Below are positions 30,895 to 38,862 of a stretch of DNA of 49,212 bases, piece after piece. Position numbers and translations under genes: made by a program. Below the pieces are notes generated by a model. It saw only the letters and a list, made by a program, of their open reading frames with translations, did no database searches and had not been told where the DNA came from. The number at the start of each line of letters is the position of its first letter. The stretch's first letter is position 1. This DNA comes from DASVHS01 sp038244815. Its GTDB lineage: Bacteria; Acidobacteriota; Thermoanaerobaculia; Gp7-AA8. The stretch lies in the NCBI GenBank assembly GCA_038244815.1, contig JBBRTB010000029.1, positions 1 to 49,212 on the forward strand, written 5' to 3'.

Positions 30895-33648
30895 CTATCG
30901 CAACCCCTCGGCCACGTAGAGATCGCTGGTCGTACGCAGGGCGTTATACGCATACGCGGAACCGTCGCGCGTCATCATGATCGGTGCGATCTTGTAGACG
31001 CCCGCGGGATCGGCGAGTGCGAACTCTTTCCAGAGCTCGCGCGCACCGGTGGTGATGTTCACCTTGAACACGCGCGATGGAAGGGCGTTCGGCTTGTAAA
31101 CGTACAGAGCGGTGCCGTCCGACGTCCATTCGATCGGCACTTCGCCTCGCTCCACGCCGGGCACCGCTTTCGCGCCGCTGCCGTCGGTCGAATAGAGAGC
31201 GATGGTCTCGTCCGCCGTCATCCCGGCAACGTAACGGGCGTCGTTCGAAATGGCCAGGGCGCGGATGCCCGTGTTTCCCCACACGTTTTCCGGTGAGAGC
31301 GGCAGCACCGATTCGTCGAGCGTGTCGATGAGCAGGATTCGATAACCGGCCTTGGGCAGCGCGCCCCCGATGATGACGTGCCGCGAGTCGGGCAGCCACT
31401 CGGCGCCGCCGAGATCGAAGTTGCCGACGACCTTGATCTCGTGCGCCTCGCCGGGGCCGGCCGGCAGCAGCATCAATTTCGGACCGTTGTGCGCGAGGAT
31501 CCACTTGCCGTCCGGCGACAGGGCGTCACCGTAGCCGTCGCCGATGTGCACGGGCGCCGGCGAGTCGACGCGGCGCAGGTAGATGGCGCTGCCGCGTCCG
31601 CCGCCCTCACGCGTCTCGTTGAACAGAATGGTCCGTCCGTCCTGCGACAGGTCGGCCAGGATCGACCAGTCCAGCCACGACATGTCGCGCTCGTTCGTGT
31701 CGGATGCTCCCTTGTACAGCAGGCCGGCTCGCCACATGCCGTTGGCGAGCAGCACGCGGCCCGCGGAGGAGATGTCGAACAACCTCATCGAGCCGGTCAG
31801 GCGGCTGACCAGCCGCGTCTCGCCTTCCAGCGGCACGGCGTACAGCGACGGCGGCGATCCGGTGTCCGTTCCGGTGATCCAGATCTCTTTCCCGTTCGGC
31901 GACCAGGCCAGTCCGGTCGCGCCGTGCGACCAGCCCCGCGCGATCGTCTCCGGCGAGGTGCCGGTCACGACCACGAGGTCCATGGCTCCGCCGTGGGGCT
32001 CGAGAAAGGCCACGCGCGTTCCGTCGGGCGACACGCGCAAATCGCGGATGTCGCGCGGCGTCTCATACTTCACCGTTCCGATCGGATACTCGAGGCGGAA
32101 CTGGTTCTTCGCGAACCGGATGATCGCCAGTTGCGAGCCGTCCGGTGACCAGTCAGCCTGAAGCACCTCGTTCGCGATCTCGCGGGGCATGCCGCCGGCG
32201 AGCGGTACGCGCGCCAGTGTGCCGCGATTGGTGAGCCGGTCGCGCCGCAGCAGGATGGCCAGCTCGGTCGACTTCGAGATCGACAGGATATCGGCATCGT
32301 TGATCCCGAGCGGGCGCGCCTCGGGGCTCTGCCGGCTGGCCACGTAGATCTCGTTCGGCTGACCTTCCCACGCCCCGCTATAGACGATCGTGTCTCCATC
32401 CGGGGAGAAACGCGCGCTCCGCACGTCGCCGCGGCGAAACGTCAAGCGGTGGAAGACGACCTCCTGTGTCGTCGCGCTCAGTCGGTGCGCGAGGTACCAG
32501 CCGCCGAATGCCGCGCCGGCGACGGAGACCACGAAGAGCACGGCCAGGAGCGGGGCCGAGACCCGCTGCCTTGGTTCCTGGATAGGGGCGGGGCTCGGTG
32601 CTCGATGCTCGGTCGACGTCTTTGCGCGTTCCGCGGGCCGAGGCCGGAGGCTTGAGGTCTGCGTGACGCGCGGAACGCCGCCCATCGTCTTCACCGGCGT
32701 GCGCACGGTGGGCGCGTGGGTGGCGATGGGGATCTGCGCCGCGGAGGGCACCGGCGGCACCGGCTGCGCGTTCAGGCCGGAAAGCGTGCCGTGCGACGAG
32801 AAGTTCGTCATGGTCTCGAGATTGAAGGCGAGATCGCGCGCCGACTGGAAGCGCTGGTCGCGATTCTTCTCCAGGCAGCGCTGGACGAGCCGGTCGAGCG
32901 CGCTCGGAACGCCCGGAGCAACCTGGGCGAGCTCGGGCGGCTCTTCCTTCAGGATCGCGCTGAGCGTCTCGATGGACGAGCCGCGCTTGAATGCCCGCTG
33001 GCCGCACAGCATCTCGTAGAGGATCGTGCCGAGGGCGAAGATGTCGGTGCGGGGATCGACGTTCTCGCCGCGCACCTGCTCCGGAGACATGTAACCGACA
33101 GTGCCGAGGACCATGCCCGGTTCGGTGGCCGCGGGCTTGAACGCCGGGCCGTCGCCTCCGCCGATCGCGCTCAGTTTGGCGATGCCGAAGTCGAGAATCT
33201 TCACGCGCCCTTCGCGCGTGAGAAAGATGTTCTCCGGCTTCAGATCGCGGTGGACGATGCCTTTCTCGTGCGCCGCTCCGAGTCCGTTGGCGACGGCGAG
33301 GGCGATCTCGACGGTCTTGCGCGGCGGAATCGCGCCCTTGTTCAGCCGGTCGCGCAGCGTCTCGCCCTGCAGCAGTTCGGAGACGAGGTACGGAGTGCCC
33401 TGGGAGTTGCCGACGTCGTAGATCGTCAGCAGGTTGGGATGATTGAGCATCCCCGTGGCGCGCGCTTCCTGCTCGAAGCGAACGAGCCGCTCGCGATCGC
33501 TGAGCGTGACGTTCGTCAGAACCTTGATCGCGACATGCCGCCCGAGCCGCGTGTCTTCAGCGCGATAAACGGCGCCCATCCCGCCCTCGCCGATCATCCC
33601 GGCGATGCGATAGGGCCCCAGCATCGTGTTCTCGGGAACCGCGGGCAT
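30895..33648 (-). CDS. Ser/Thr protein kinase fused to extracytoplasmic beta-propeller
   Basis: 917 residues from ATG 33648 (a TTG five codons upstream is possible). The kinase domain (about 13-280) is complete: GEGGMGAVYRAE glycine loop, Lys42 (VAIKVL), HRDLKPEN (Asp135), DFG (153-155) and MSPEQV. A Pro-rich linker (290-362) contains TEHRAPSPAP, encoded by a heptad repeat. One TM helix (about 366-387) is followed by a ~530-residue TolB/WD40-like propeller (repeated 'SPDG' blades). This Hanks-kinase architecture is frequent in Acidobacteria; the propeller is the likely sensor. The gene is divergent from the glycosyltransferase. Confidence 0.93.
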   Translation of the reverse strand: MPAVPENTMLGPYRIAGMIGEGGMGAVYRAEDTRLGRHVAIKVLTNVTLSDRERLVRFEQEARATGMLNHPNLLTIYDVGNSQGTPYLVSELLQGETLRDRLNKGAIPPRKTVEIALAVANGLGAAHEKGIVHRDLKPENIFLTREGRVKILDFGIAKLSAIGGGDGPAFKPAATEPGMVLGTVGYMSPEQVRGENVDPRTDIFALGTILYEMLCGQRAFKRGSSIETLSAILKEEPPELAQVAPGVPSALDRLVQRCLEKNRDQRFQSARDLAFNLETMTNFSSHGTLSGLNAQPVPPVPSAAQIPIATHAPTVRTPVKTMGGVPRVTQTSSLRPRPAERAKTSTEHRAPSPAPIQEPRQRVSAPLLAVLFVVSVAGAAFGGWYLAHRLSATTQEVVFHRLTFRRGDVRSARFSPDGDTIVYSGAWEGQPNEIYVASRQSPEARPLGINDADILSISKSTELAILLRRDRLTNRGTLARVPLAGGMPREIANEVLQADWSPDGSQLAIIRFAKNQFRLEYPIGTVKYETPRDIRDLRVSPDGTRVAFLEPHGGAMDLVVVTGTSPETIARGWSHGATGLAWSPNGKEIWITGTDTGSPPSLYAVPLEGETRLVSRLTGSMRLFDISSAGRVLLANGMWRAGLLYKGASDTNERDMSWLDWSILADLSQDGRTILFNETREGGGRGSAIYLRRVDSPAPVHIGDGYGDALSPDGKWILAHNGPKLMLLPAGPGEAHEIKVVGNFDLGGAEWLPDSRHVIIGGALPKAGYRILLIDTLDESVLPLSPENVWGNTGIRALAISNDARYVAGMTADETIALYSTDGSGAKAVPGVERGEVPIEWTSDGTALYVYKPNALPSRVFKVNITTGARELWKEFALADPAGVYKIAPIMMTRDGSAYAYNALRTTSDLYVAEGLR
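32590..32617. repeat. GGTGCTC heptad array inside the kinase gene
   Basis: Four words in exact 7-bp phase (GGGGCTC, GGTGCTC, GATGCTC, GGTCGAC) within the proline-rich linker of the kinase. The word GGTGCTC recurs just upstream of the same gene at 33668-33702. Confidence 0.75.
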
Positions 33649-33667
33649 GGCCAAGTGTAGCAAGTCC

Positions 33668-33702
33668 GGTGCTCGGTGCTGGGTACTCGGTGCTGGGTGC
33701 CG
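33668..33702. repeat. GGTGCTC heptad array between divergent genes
   Basis: Five consecutive words (GGTGCTC, GGTGCTG, GGTACTC, GGTGCTG, GGTGCCG) occupy half of the 69-bp gap between the divergent kinase (33648) and glycosyltransferase (33718) starts. Upstream in-frame ATGs of the glycosyltransferase fall inside it and are therefore doubtful. Confidence 0.85.
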
Positions 33703-33717
33703 CTATCATCGGCAAGC

Positions 33718-35280
33718 TTGCTGAAGACCTGGACCGCAATCTCCGCCATTGCCATCGGCCTCCTCCTCGGCGCGGTGCCGCTGCTCGATCCCGACGAGGG
33801 ACGCAACGCGGAGGTGGGCCGCGAGATGGCGGTGACGAACGACTACGTCGTTCCGCATCTCGACGGATTGCCGTATCTCGACAAGCCGATCGTCTACTTC
33901 GCGGCCGAGGCGGCGGCGATGGAAGTGCTCGGACCGACCGAGCTGGCGGCACGGCTGCCGGCCTATCTGTTCACGCTGGCCACGGCGGCGATGGTGTTCT
34001 GGTTCGCGCGGAAGTTGTGGGGAGTGGACGAGGCGTGCGTCGCCGCGATCGCCTACCTGTCGATGCCGCTCACGATCGCGTTCGCCAGGACGGTGATCTT
34101 CGACAGCGCGCTGTCGTTCTTCATCGTCGCCGCCATCATCGCGTTCTATTTCGCGGTGGAGACCGATGGCCGCCGCTGGGCGATCCTGGCGTGGCTCTCG
34201 ATCGGCCTGGGCGTGCTCACGAAGGGGCCGGTGGCGATCGCGCTGCCGTTGATCGTGGCCATTCCATACGCGATCTGGCGCAAGCGGGGGCGGCGCCTCT
34301 GGTCGATCGCCGGTCTCGTTCTGTTCGCCGTGGTCGTCACACCGTGGGTCATAGCCGTGGAGCGCGCCATTCCCGATTTTCTGCACTACGTTCTGGTGAC
34401 GGAGACGGCGCAGCGGCTGACCACCGGGGCGCTGAAACGCACGGGACCGCCCTGGTACTTCGTTCCCTATCTCCTCGGAGGGGCGCTGCCGTGGTCGATC
34501 GTGGCCATCGCGAACTGGCGGCGAACGCGCGATCGCGAGACCGTGTTCCTCCTGCTGTGGATCCTGATTCCGTTCGTGTTCTTCTCTCTGTCGCAGTCGA
34601 AGCGGCCTCAGTACATCGTGCCGCTGATGCCCGGGATCGCCCTGCTCGTGGCGCGCGATCTGCGTCTGCGTGCTGCCGCGATCGTGCTGGCGGTGTTCGG
34701 CGCGATCGTGCTTGCAGCGCCACTCGTGCCGGAGTTCAGCAGGAAGATGGATCCGGCGATTCTCGGCGCGGCGAAGGAAACGGCACTCGTTCTCGGCGCG
34801 TTGCTCCTCACCGGCGGAGTGGTGGCGGCGGTGGTCAGGCGCCGGGACATGGCCGTGGTGGCTTTGTCGCTGCCGCTCCTGGCGATTCCGCTGGCCACAA
34901 CGCCGCTGATGCGATCGATCTCCGAACGGCGGTCCGCGAAGTCGTTCGTCGCGCAACTCGCGCCGTACGTCAGGCCGCCCGTCCGGGTCGCCGGCATCGA
35001 GGCCTTCACCGGCTCGATGGCTTTCTATCTCCGTCAGCCGGTGCTCGTGGCCAGCGATAACGGCGAGGAGTTCACCAGCAACTACATCATCCGCCACTAC
35101 CCGCAACTGAGCGGCGCGCCGGCCTCGCCGCTCAAGCCGGTCCAGGCCGTGGAGCGAACCATCGGTACGTGCTGCTTCGTCTACGTGGTCAGGGAGAAAG
35201 ATTTTCGGGTCCGCTCGATGTTAGAAGGGCGCGGTCTGCGGAAAATCGCCTCGGGCGCACGCTTCGTCGCCTACGAATAG
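33718..35280 (+). CDS. Family-39-type (ArnT/PMT-like) membrane glycosyltransferase
   Basis: About 520 residues if started at TTG 33718; earlier ATGs would translate a heptad repeat. The first periplasmic loop PDEGRNAEVGREMAVTNDYVVPHLDGLPYLDKP carries the Asp-Glu signature of PMT/ArnT GT-C enzymes, which move a sugar from polyprenyl phosphate to a lipid or protein. About ten further hydrophobic segments follow ('LTKGPVAIALPLIVAIPYAIW', 'SQSKRPQYIVPLMPGIALLVARDL'), then a soluble C-terminal domain of about 120 residues. Acceptor unknown. It is followed after 9 bases by asparagine synthase on the same strand. Confidence 0.9.
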   Translation: MLKTWTAISAIAIGLLLGAVPLLDPDEGRNAEVGREMAVTNDYVVPHLDGLPYLDKPIVYFAAEAAAMEVLGPTELAARLPAYLFTLATAAMVFWFARKLWGVDEACVAAIAYLSMPLTIAFARTVIFDSALSFFIVAAIIAFYFAVETDGRRWAILAWLSIGLGVLTKGPVAIALPLIVAIPYAIWRKRGRRLWSIAGLVLFAVVVTPWVIAVERAIPDFLHYVLVTETAQRLTTGALKRTGPPWYFVPYLLGGALPWSIVAIANWRRTRDRETVFLLLWILIPFVFFSLSQSKRPQYIVPLMPGIALLVARDLRLRAAAIVLAVFGAIVLAAPLVPEFSRKMDPAILGAAKETALVLGALLLTGGVVAAVVRRRDMAVVALSLPLLAIPLATTPLMRSISERRSAKSFVAQLAPYVRPPVRVAGIEAFTGSMAFYLRQPVLVASDNGEEFTSNYIIRHYPQLSGAPASPLKPVQAVERTIGTCCFVYVVREKDFRVRSMLEGRGLRKIASGARFVAYE

Positions 35281-35289
35281 AATCCTCCA

Positions 35290-37131
35290 ATGTGCGGCAT
35301 CTACGGCATGGTCTCCGACTCGGGAGCGGCGCTGCGGTTCCCCGCGGTGCTCGACTTCATGGGCGAAGCCCTGCGCCACCGCGGGCCTGACGGGCGGGCA
35401 GTCATGCGCGACGAGTGCGCGGCCATCGGCACCGAACGGCTGCGCATCATCGACCTGCACGAGCGCGCCGATCAGCCGTTCTCGGATCCGCAGGAACAGG
35501 TCTGGCTGGAGTGCAACGGCGAGATCTACAACGCGCCGGAGATCCGGGCTCGCTATCGCGACTATCCGTACCGGTCGCACTCCGATGTCGAAACGATCAT
35601 CCCGCTGTATCTCGATCGGGGCACCGACGCCATCGCCATGCTCGATGGGATGTTCGGGCTGGCCATTCGCGACCAGCGCACCGGCACATTGATCCTGGCC
35701 CGCGATCGGGCCGGTGAGAAGCCGCTGTTCTACGCCCGCGTGGGATCGGAGATCGTCTTCGCCTCCGAGCTGCAGAGCATTCTCGAGCACCCGGCCGTCT
35801 CGCGCGACCTCGACTCCATCGCCATCGCCGAATATCTGCGCCTCGGCTACGTGCCCGAGCCGCGGACGATGTTCGCGGGCGTGCGCCGCGTTCCTGCCGG
35901 CTCGTTCATCCGCTTCAACGGAAGCGAGGAAGTGGTCCGCTACTGGAGGCCGGAGACGTTCGAGACGGTGACGCGGACGACGGACGAAGCCGTCGCCGAG
36001 TTGCAGCAACTGATCGAGACGGCCGTGGCCAAGCAGGTGATGTCGGACGTTCCGGTCGGCGTGTTCGTCTCGGGCGGCCTGGACTCGTCGATCCTGGCGG
36101 CGCTGGCCTCGAAGACCATCGGCGTCGACAAGGTGCACACGTTCTCCGCAAAGTTCGCGGAGCAGTCGTACGACGAGAGCGGTGACGCCGCGCGGGTGGC
36201 CGTACGCATGCGCACGCGCTACGTCCCCGTTCCCACGAACGAGCAGACCTTGTTGGAGGCGCTCCAGCGCGTGACCGGCACGATCGCGGAGCCCATCGCC
36301 GATCCGGCCATTCTACCGACGTTTCTCCTGGCGCGCACCGCGCGGGAGTATGTGAAGGTCATCCTCAGCGGCGAGGGTGCGGACGAGCTGTTCGGCGGAT
36401 ATCCGACGTACATCGGCCACAAGCTCGCGCCGATGTACGAGGCGCTGCCGTCGCCGTTGCGTCGGGCCATCCGCGGAATCGTGCACCGGCTGCCGGCGTC
36501 GGGAAAGAAAGTCACGCTCGAGTTTCTCCTCAAGCGGTTCGTCGACGACGCGGAGCGGCCATGGATCGAACGGCATCTCTCCTGGTTCGGCACGGGGCTG
36601 GGCAGCGAAGTGAACGCGCATCCGCCCGGCGCTCTGCCGGATATGCCGCAGCCGCCGGACGGCCGCGACGCGCTCACCGGAGCGATGCTCGTCGACTACC
36701 GCAGCTATTTGCGCGACAACCTGCTGGTCAAGGTCGATCGCGCCACGATGTTGTCGTCGGTCGAAGCGCGCGCTCCGTTTCTCGACCGCGACGTCACGAA
36801 GTTCGCCATGTCGCTCCCGGCGGACATGCGCGTGCGGCGGCTGGAAACGAAGTGGCTGCTCAAGAAGGCCGCGGAGAAGTGGCTGCCGCGCGACGTCATC
36901 TACCGCCGCAAGCGCGGGCTCAGCGTGCCGGTGGCGTCCTGGATCAACCGCGGGCTGCGGGGCGAGGTCGACCGGCTGCTGGAGCCGGCCCGGTTGCGCG
37001 CGCAGGACATCCTCGATCAGACGTACGTGTCGTCGCTGCTGGCCGAGCATCGCAGCGGGCGGGCCAACCACGCGCGGCCGCTGTGGGCGCTGATCATGCT
37101 CGAGTATTGGATGGAGCGATGGACGAAGTGA
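35290..37131 (+). CDS. asnB: Asparagine synthase (glutamine-hydrolysing)
   Basis: A 613-residue protein. N-terminal class II glutaminase: catalytic Cys2 (MCGIYG), RHRGPDG (29-35) and ECNGEIYN (74-81). Synthetase domain: PP-loop SGGLDSS (261-267), 'ILSGEGADELFGGY' near 360 and 'MLSSVEARAPFLD' near 490. It converts aspartate, glutamine and ATP to asparagine, or is an AsnB-like amidotransferase of glycan biosynthesis; standing behind a GT-C glycosyltransferase, the second possibility is open. The residues support an active enzyme. Confidence 0.93.
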   Translation: MCGIYGMVSDSGAALRFPAVLDFMGEALRHRGPDGRAVMRDECAAIGTERLRIIDLHERADQPFSDPQEQVWLECNGEIYNAPEIRARYRDYPYRSHSDVETIIPLYLDRGTDAIAMLDGMFGLAIRDQRTGTLILARDRAGEKPLFYARVGSEIVFASELQSILEHPAVSRDLDSIAIAEYLRLGYVPEPRTMFAGVRRVPAGSFIRFNGSEEVVRYWRPETFETVTRTTDEAVAELQQLIETAVAKQVMSDVPVGVFVSGGLDSSILAALASKTIGVDKVHTFSAKFAEQSYDESGDAARVAVRMRTRYVPVPTNEQTLLEALQRVTGTIAEPIADPAILPTFLLARTAREYVKVILSGEGADELFGGYPTYIGHKLAPMYEALPSPLRRAIRGIVHRLPASGKKVTLEFLLKRFVDDAERPWIERHLSWFGTGLGSEVNAHPPGALPDMPQPPDGRDALTGAMLVDYRSYLRDNLLVKVDRATMLSSVEARAPFLDRDVTKFAMSLPADMRVRRLETKWLLKKAAEKWLPRDVIYRRKRGLSVPVASWINRGLRGEVDRLLEPARLRAQDILDQTYVSSLLAEHRSGRANHARPLWALIMLEYWMERWTK

Positions 37132-37140
37132 ATCGGGGAC

Positions 37141-37644
37141 TCATCCTCCCTCGATCCTCTTTGTGAGCGCCGGCTTCACGCCGATCAGGCGCGCGTAGAG
37201 CGCGAGCTGGCCGCGGTGGTACATCTCCTGGGCGATTCCGTGATGGAACCATTCCAGGCGCGTGCCCTTGTTGCCGTCGAAGCGCGTGATCTCCTGCAGC
37301 ATGTGGATCTCGCCGGCGCGCTGAAACTCTTTGACGCCGTCGCGCAGCGTGGAGCGCAGCGCGGCCAGCAGCGCGCGCTTGCCGCTGACGTTCTCGATCG
37401 GCTTCGAGTAGTGCGCGATCAGCTTCGGCCATGGGAAGCGGCGCAGGTTCGTGTCCTGGCGCGGGAGCTCTCCGGCCATCATCAGGGAGACTTCCATGAT
37501 GTGGATGACGAGCTCGGTCACGCTGCGCACGTCGGGCGTGGGGCGGAAGTCGAACTTGCCGGCGGGGAGATTCTCGACTTCCTCGATCACCCCCTGGCGG
37601 GCGTCCTTCCAGGCTTCGATGGCTTCTTCGAGCAGAGTTCTCAT
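37141..37644 (-). CDS. DinB-fold protein
   Basis: A 167-residue protein with the DinB helix-bundle pattern: an N-terminal 'VTELVIHIMEVSLMMAGEL' with a ligand-like His and a C-terminal 'WFHHGIAQEMYHRGQLALYARLIG' with the HxxxxxxYHRGQ motif. Possible metal-dependent transferase; substrate unknown. It is convergent with asnB (9 bases between stops) and divergent from the next gene (22 bases between starts). Confidence 0.88.
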   Translation of the reverse strand: MRTLLEEAIEAWKDARQGVIEEVENLPAGKFDFRPTPDVRSVTELVIHIMEVSLMMAGELPRQDTNLRRFPWPKLIAHYSKPIENVSGKRALLAALRSTLRDGVKEFQRAGEIHMLQEITRFDGNKGTRLEWFHHGIAQEMYHRGQLALYARLIGVKPALTKRIEGG

Positions 37645-37666
37645 CGACCTGATAGCTTATGACGAA

Positions 37667-38350
37667 ATGCGCCTTCTGCAGGTCCTGTCAAGAGACGATG
37701 AGTTCTTGCCCATCCTGGCCTTCATCGGATTCGGGCTCTTCGCCACCCTGATCCTGCTGCTAATCAGCCGCCGCGGGACCGCCGTTCGCGATCTTCTCCG
37801 CGAAATGGCCACCTCTGCCGGCTGGACCGGTCTCCGGAATCTCGTTCTGGTCTCGTCGGGCGTGAAGGGAATGTGGCGGCAGTTTCCGGTCGAGCTCGGA
37901 TACCGGCCGAGGCAGAAGGGCGTGCCTTCGCGGCTGACGCTGAAGGTGCGTGCGCGCGCGGACGCACGGCTGAACATCAAGCGCCGCTTTGAGGGATTTC
38001 TCTCCAACCGGCCCATGACGTGGTTCGGTCCGCCGATCGTCGAGCTGCATCAGCCGGCAGCGTCGATGATGTGGGTGCGCGGCGATGGGGCGCTCGCCGA
38101 GCGCGTCTTCGCCGATGCCGGACTGGCGTCGCTCTTGAGCGCGAATCTCGTGGGTCGCTTCGACGAAGTGAACGTGGATGGCAAGGGATTGCGGATCGTC
38201 CGCGCGCTCGACGAGAAACCAGTCCGCCAGAAATACGGGATGCCGGCCTTTTCGATGAGCTTCGACGCGAGGCAATACGCGCCCATCGCGCGCGAGGAGA
38301 TCGCCCTGGCCGAAGCGATGGTGCAGAAGCTGTCGATGATGACCTCCTAG
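37667..38350 (+). CDS. Single-span membrane protein of unknown function
   Basis: 227 residues from ATG 37667, with one TM helix near residues 14-34 (ILAFIGFGLFATLILLLI) and a cytoplasmic C-terminal domain of about 190 residues. The domain has no motif I recognise; 'FGPPIVELHQPAASMMWVRGDGALAERVFADAGLASLLSANL' is a distinctive central stretch. Codon use matches the neighbours. It ends 3 bases before the stop of the convergent OsmC gene. Confidence 0.7.
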   Translation: MRLLQVLSRDDEFLPILAFIGFGLFATLILLLISRRGTAVRDLLREMATSAGWTGLRNLVLVSSGVKGMWRQFPVELGYRPRQKGVPSRLTLKVRARADARLNIKRRFEGFLSNRPMTWFGPPIVELHQPAASMMWVRGDGALAERVFADAGLASLLSANLVGRFDEVNVDGKGLRIVRALDEKPVRQKYGMPAFSMSFDARQYAPIAREEIALAEAMVQKLSMMTS

Positions 38351-38353
38351 CCA

Positions 38354-38776
38354 CTAGTCGGCGAGGCGGTCCTCGATCCGGATCTCGTTCATGAGCGTCT
38401 TCCGTACGGGGCACCGGTTCGCGGCGTCGAGCAGCTTCGCGCGTTGTTCCTCCGTCAGCGTTCCTCGCAGGCGGATCTGGACATCGAAGCGATGGATGTA
38501 GCCTTCCTTGCTCGTGCAGTCGGCGCAATCCTTCGCATACATCCGGTCGTTCGTGACCGAGACCTCCACTCCTTCCAGCGGAATCGAATGCCGTTTCGCG
38601 ACGATCTGCATCGTCATCGATGTGCATCCTGCCAGCGCCGCCGACAGGTAGTCGTACGGCGTCGGTCCGGAATCGGAGCCGCCCGCCGAGACCGGCTCGT
38701 CGGCGATGAATTTGTGCTGACCCGCTTCGAGGTCGACGCGGAGGGAGTCAGCTAAGCGTGCGATGACCGGGCCCAT
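38354..38776 (-). CDS. OsmC-family protein
   Basis: 140 residues from ATG 38776, preceded on the minus strand by GAGGTG. OsmC/Ohr fold: 'DEPVSAGGSDSGPTPYDYLSAALAGCTSMTMQIVAKR' holds the first conserved Cys (about residue 51), and 'LLDAANRCPVRKTL' holds the second near the C-terminus. The extra CADCTSK region and the NRCPVxKTL ending are typical of the YhfA-like OsmC subgroup. Such proteins reduce organic hydroperoxides or have unknown thiol chemistry. It is 86 bases downstream of the helicase stop on the same strand, separated by a heptad array. Confidence 0.9.
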   Translation of the reverse strand: MGPVIARLADSLRVDLEAGQHKFIADEPVSAGGSDSGPTPYDYLSAALAGCTSMTMQIVAKRHSIPLEGVEVSVTNDRMYAKDCADCTSKEGYIHRFDVQIRLRGTLTEEQRAKLLDAANRCPVRKTLMNEIRIEDRLAD

Positions 38777-38798
38777 CTCTTCACCTCTTTCGTTCACA

Positions 38799-38840
38799 GG
38801 TAACGGGTAACGGGTAACAGGGCCTCGGGCCTCGGGATTA
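38799..38840. repeat. Composite heptad array with word switch
   Basis: Six consecutive 7-bp words in unbroken phase: GGTAACG, GGTAACG, GGTAACA, GGGCCTC, GGGCCTC, GGGATTA. The word changes but the period does not. It lies upstream of the OsmC start and downstream of the helicase stop; next to it CTTCTCAG is repeated twice (8-bp period, 38859-38874) over the helicase stop codon. Confidence 0.85.
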
Positions 38841-38862
38841 CGTTTACCGGCGACCCGGCTTC

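Noticed and set aside
29958..30953. A 331-residue minus-strand frame overlapping the TauE-like gene
   Set aside because: It is the frame-shifted shadow of the transporter; the 30140-30880 frame has the family motifs.
33706..35106. A 466-residue minus-strand frame opposite the family-39 glycosyltransferase
   Set aside because: Low-complexity charged sequence antisense to a clear membrane enzyme.
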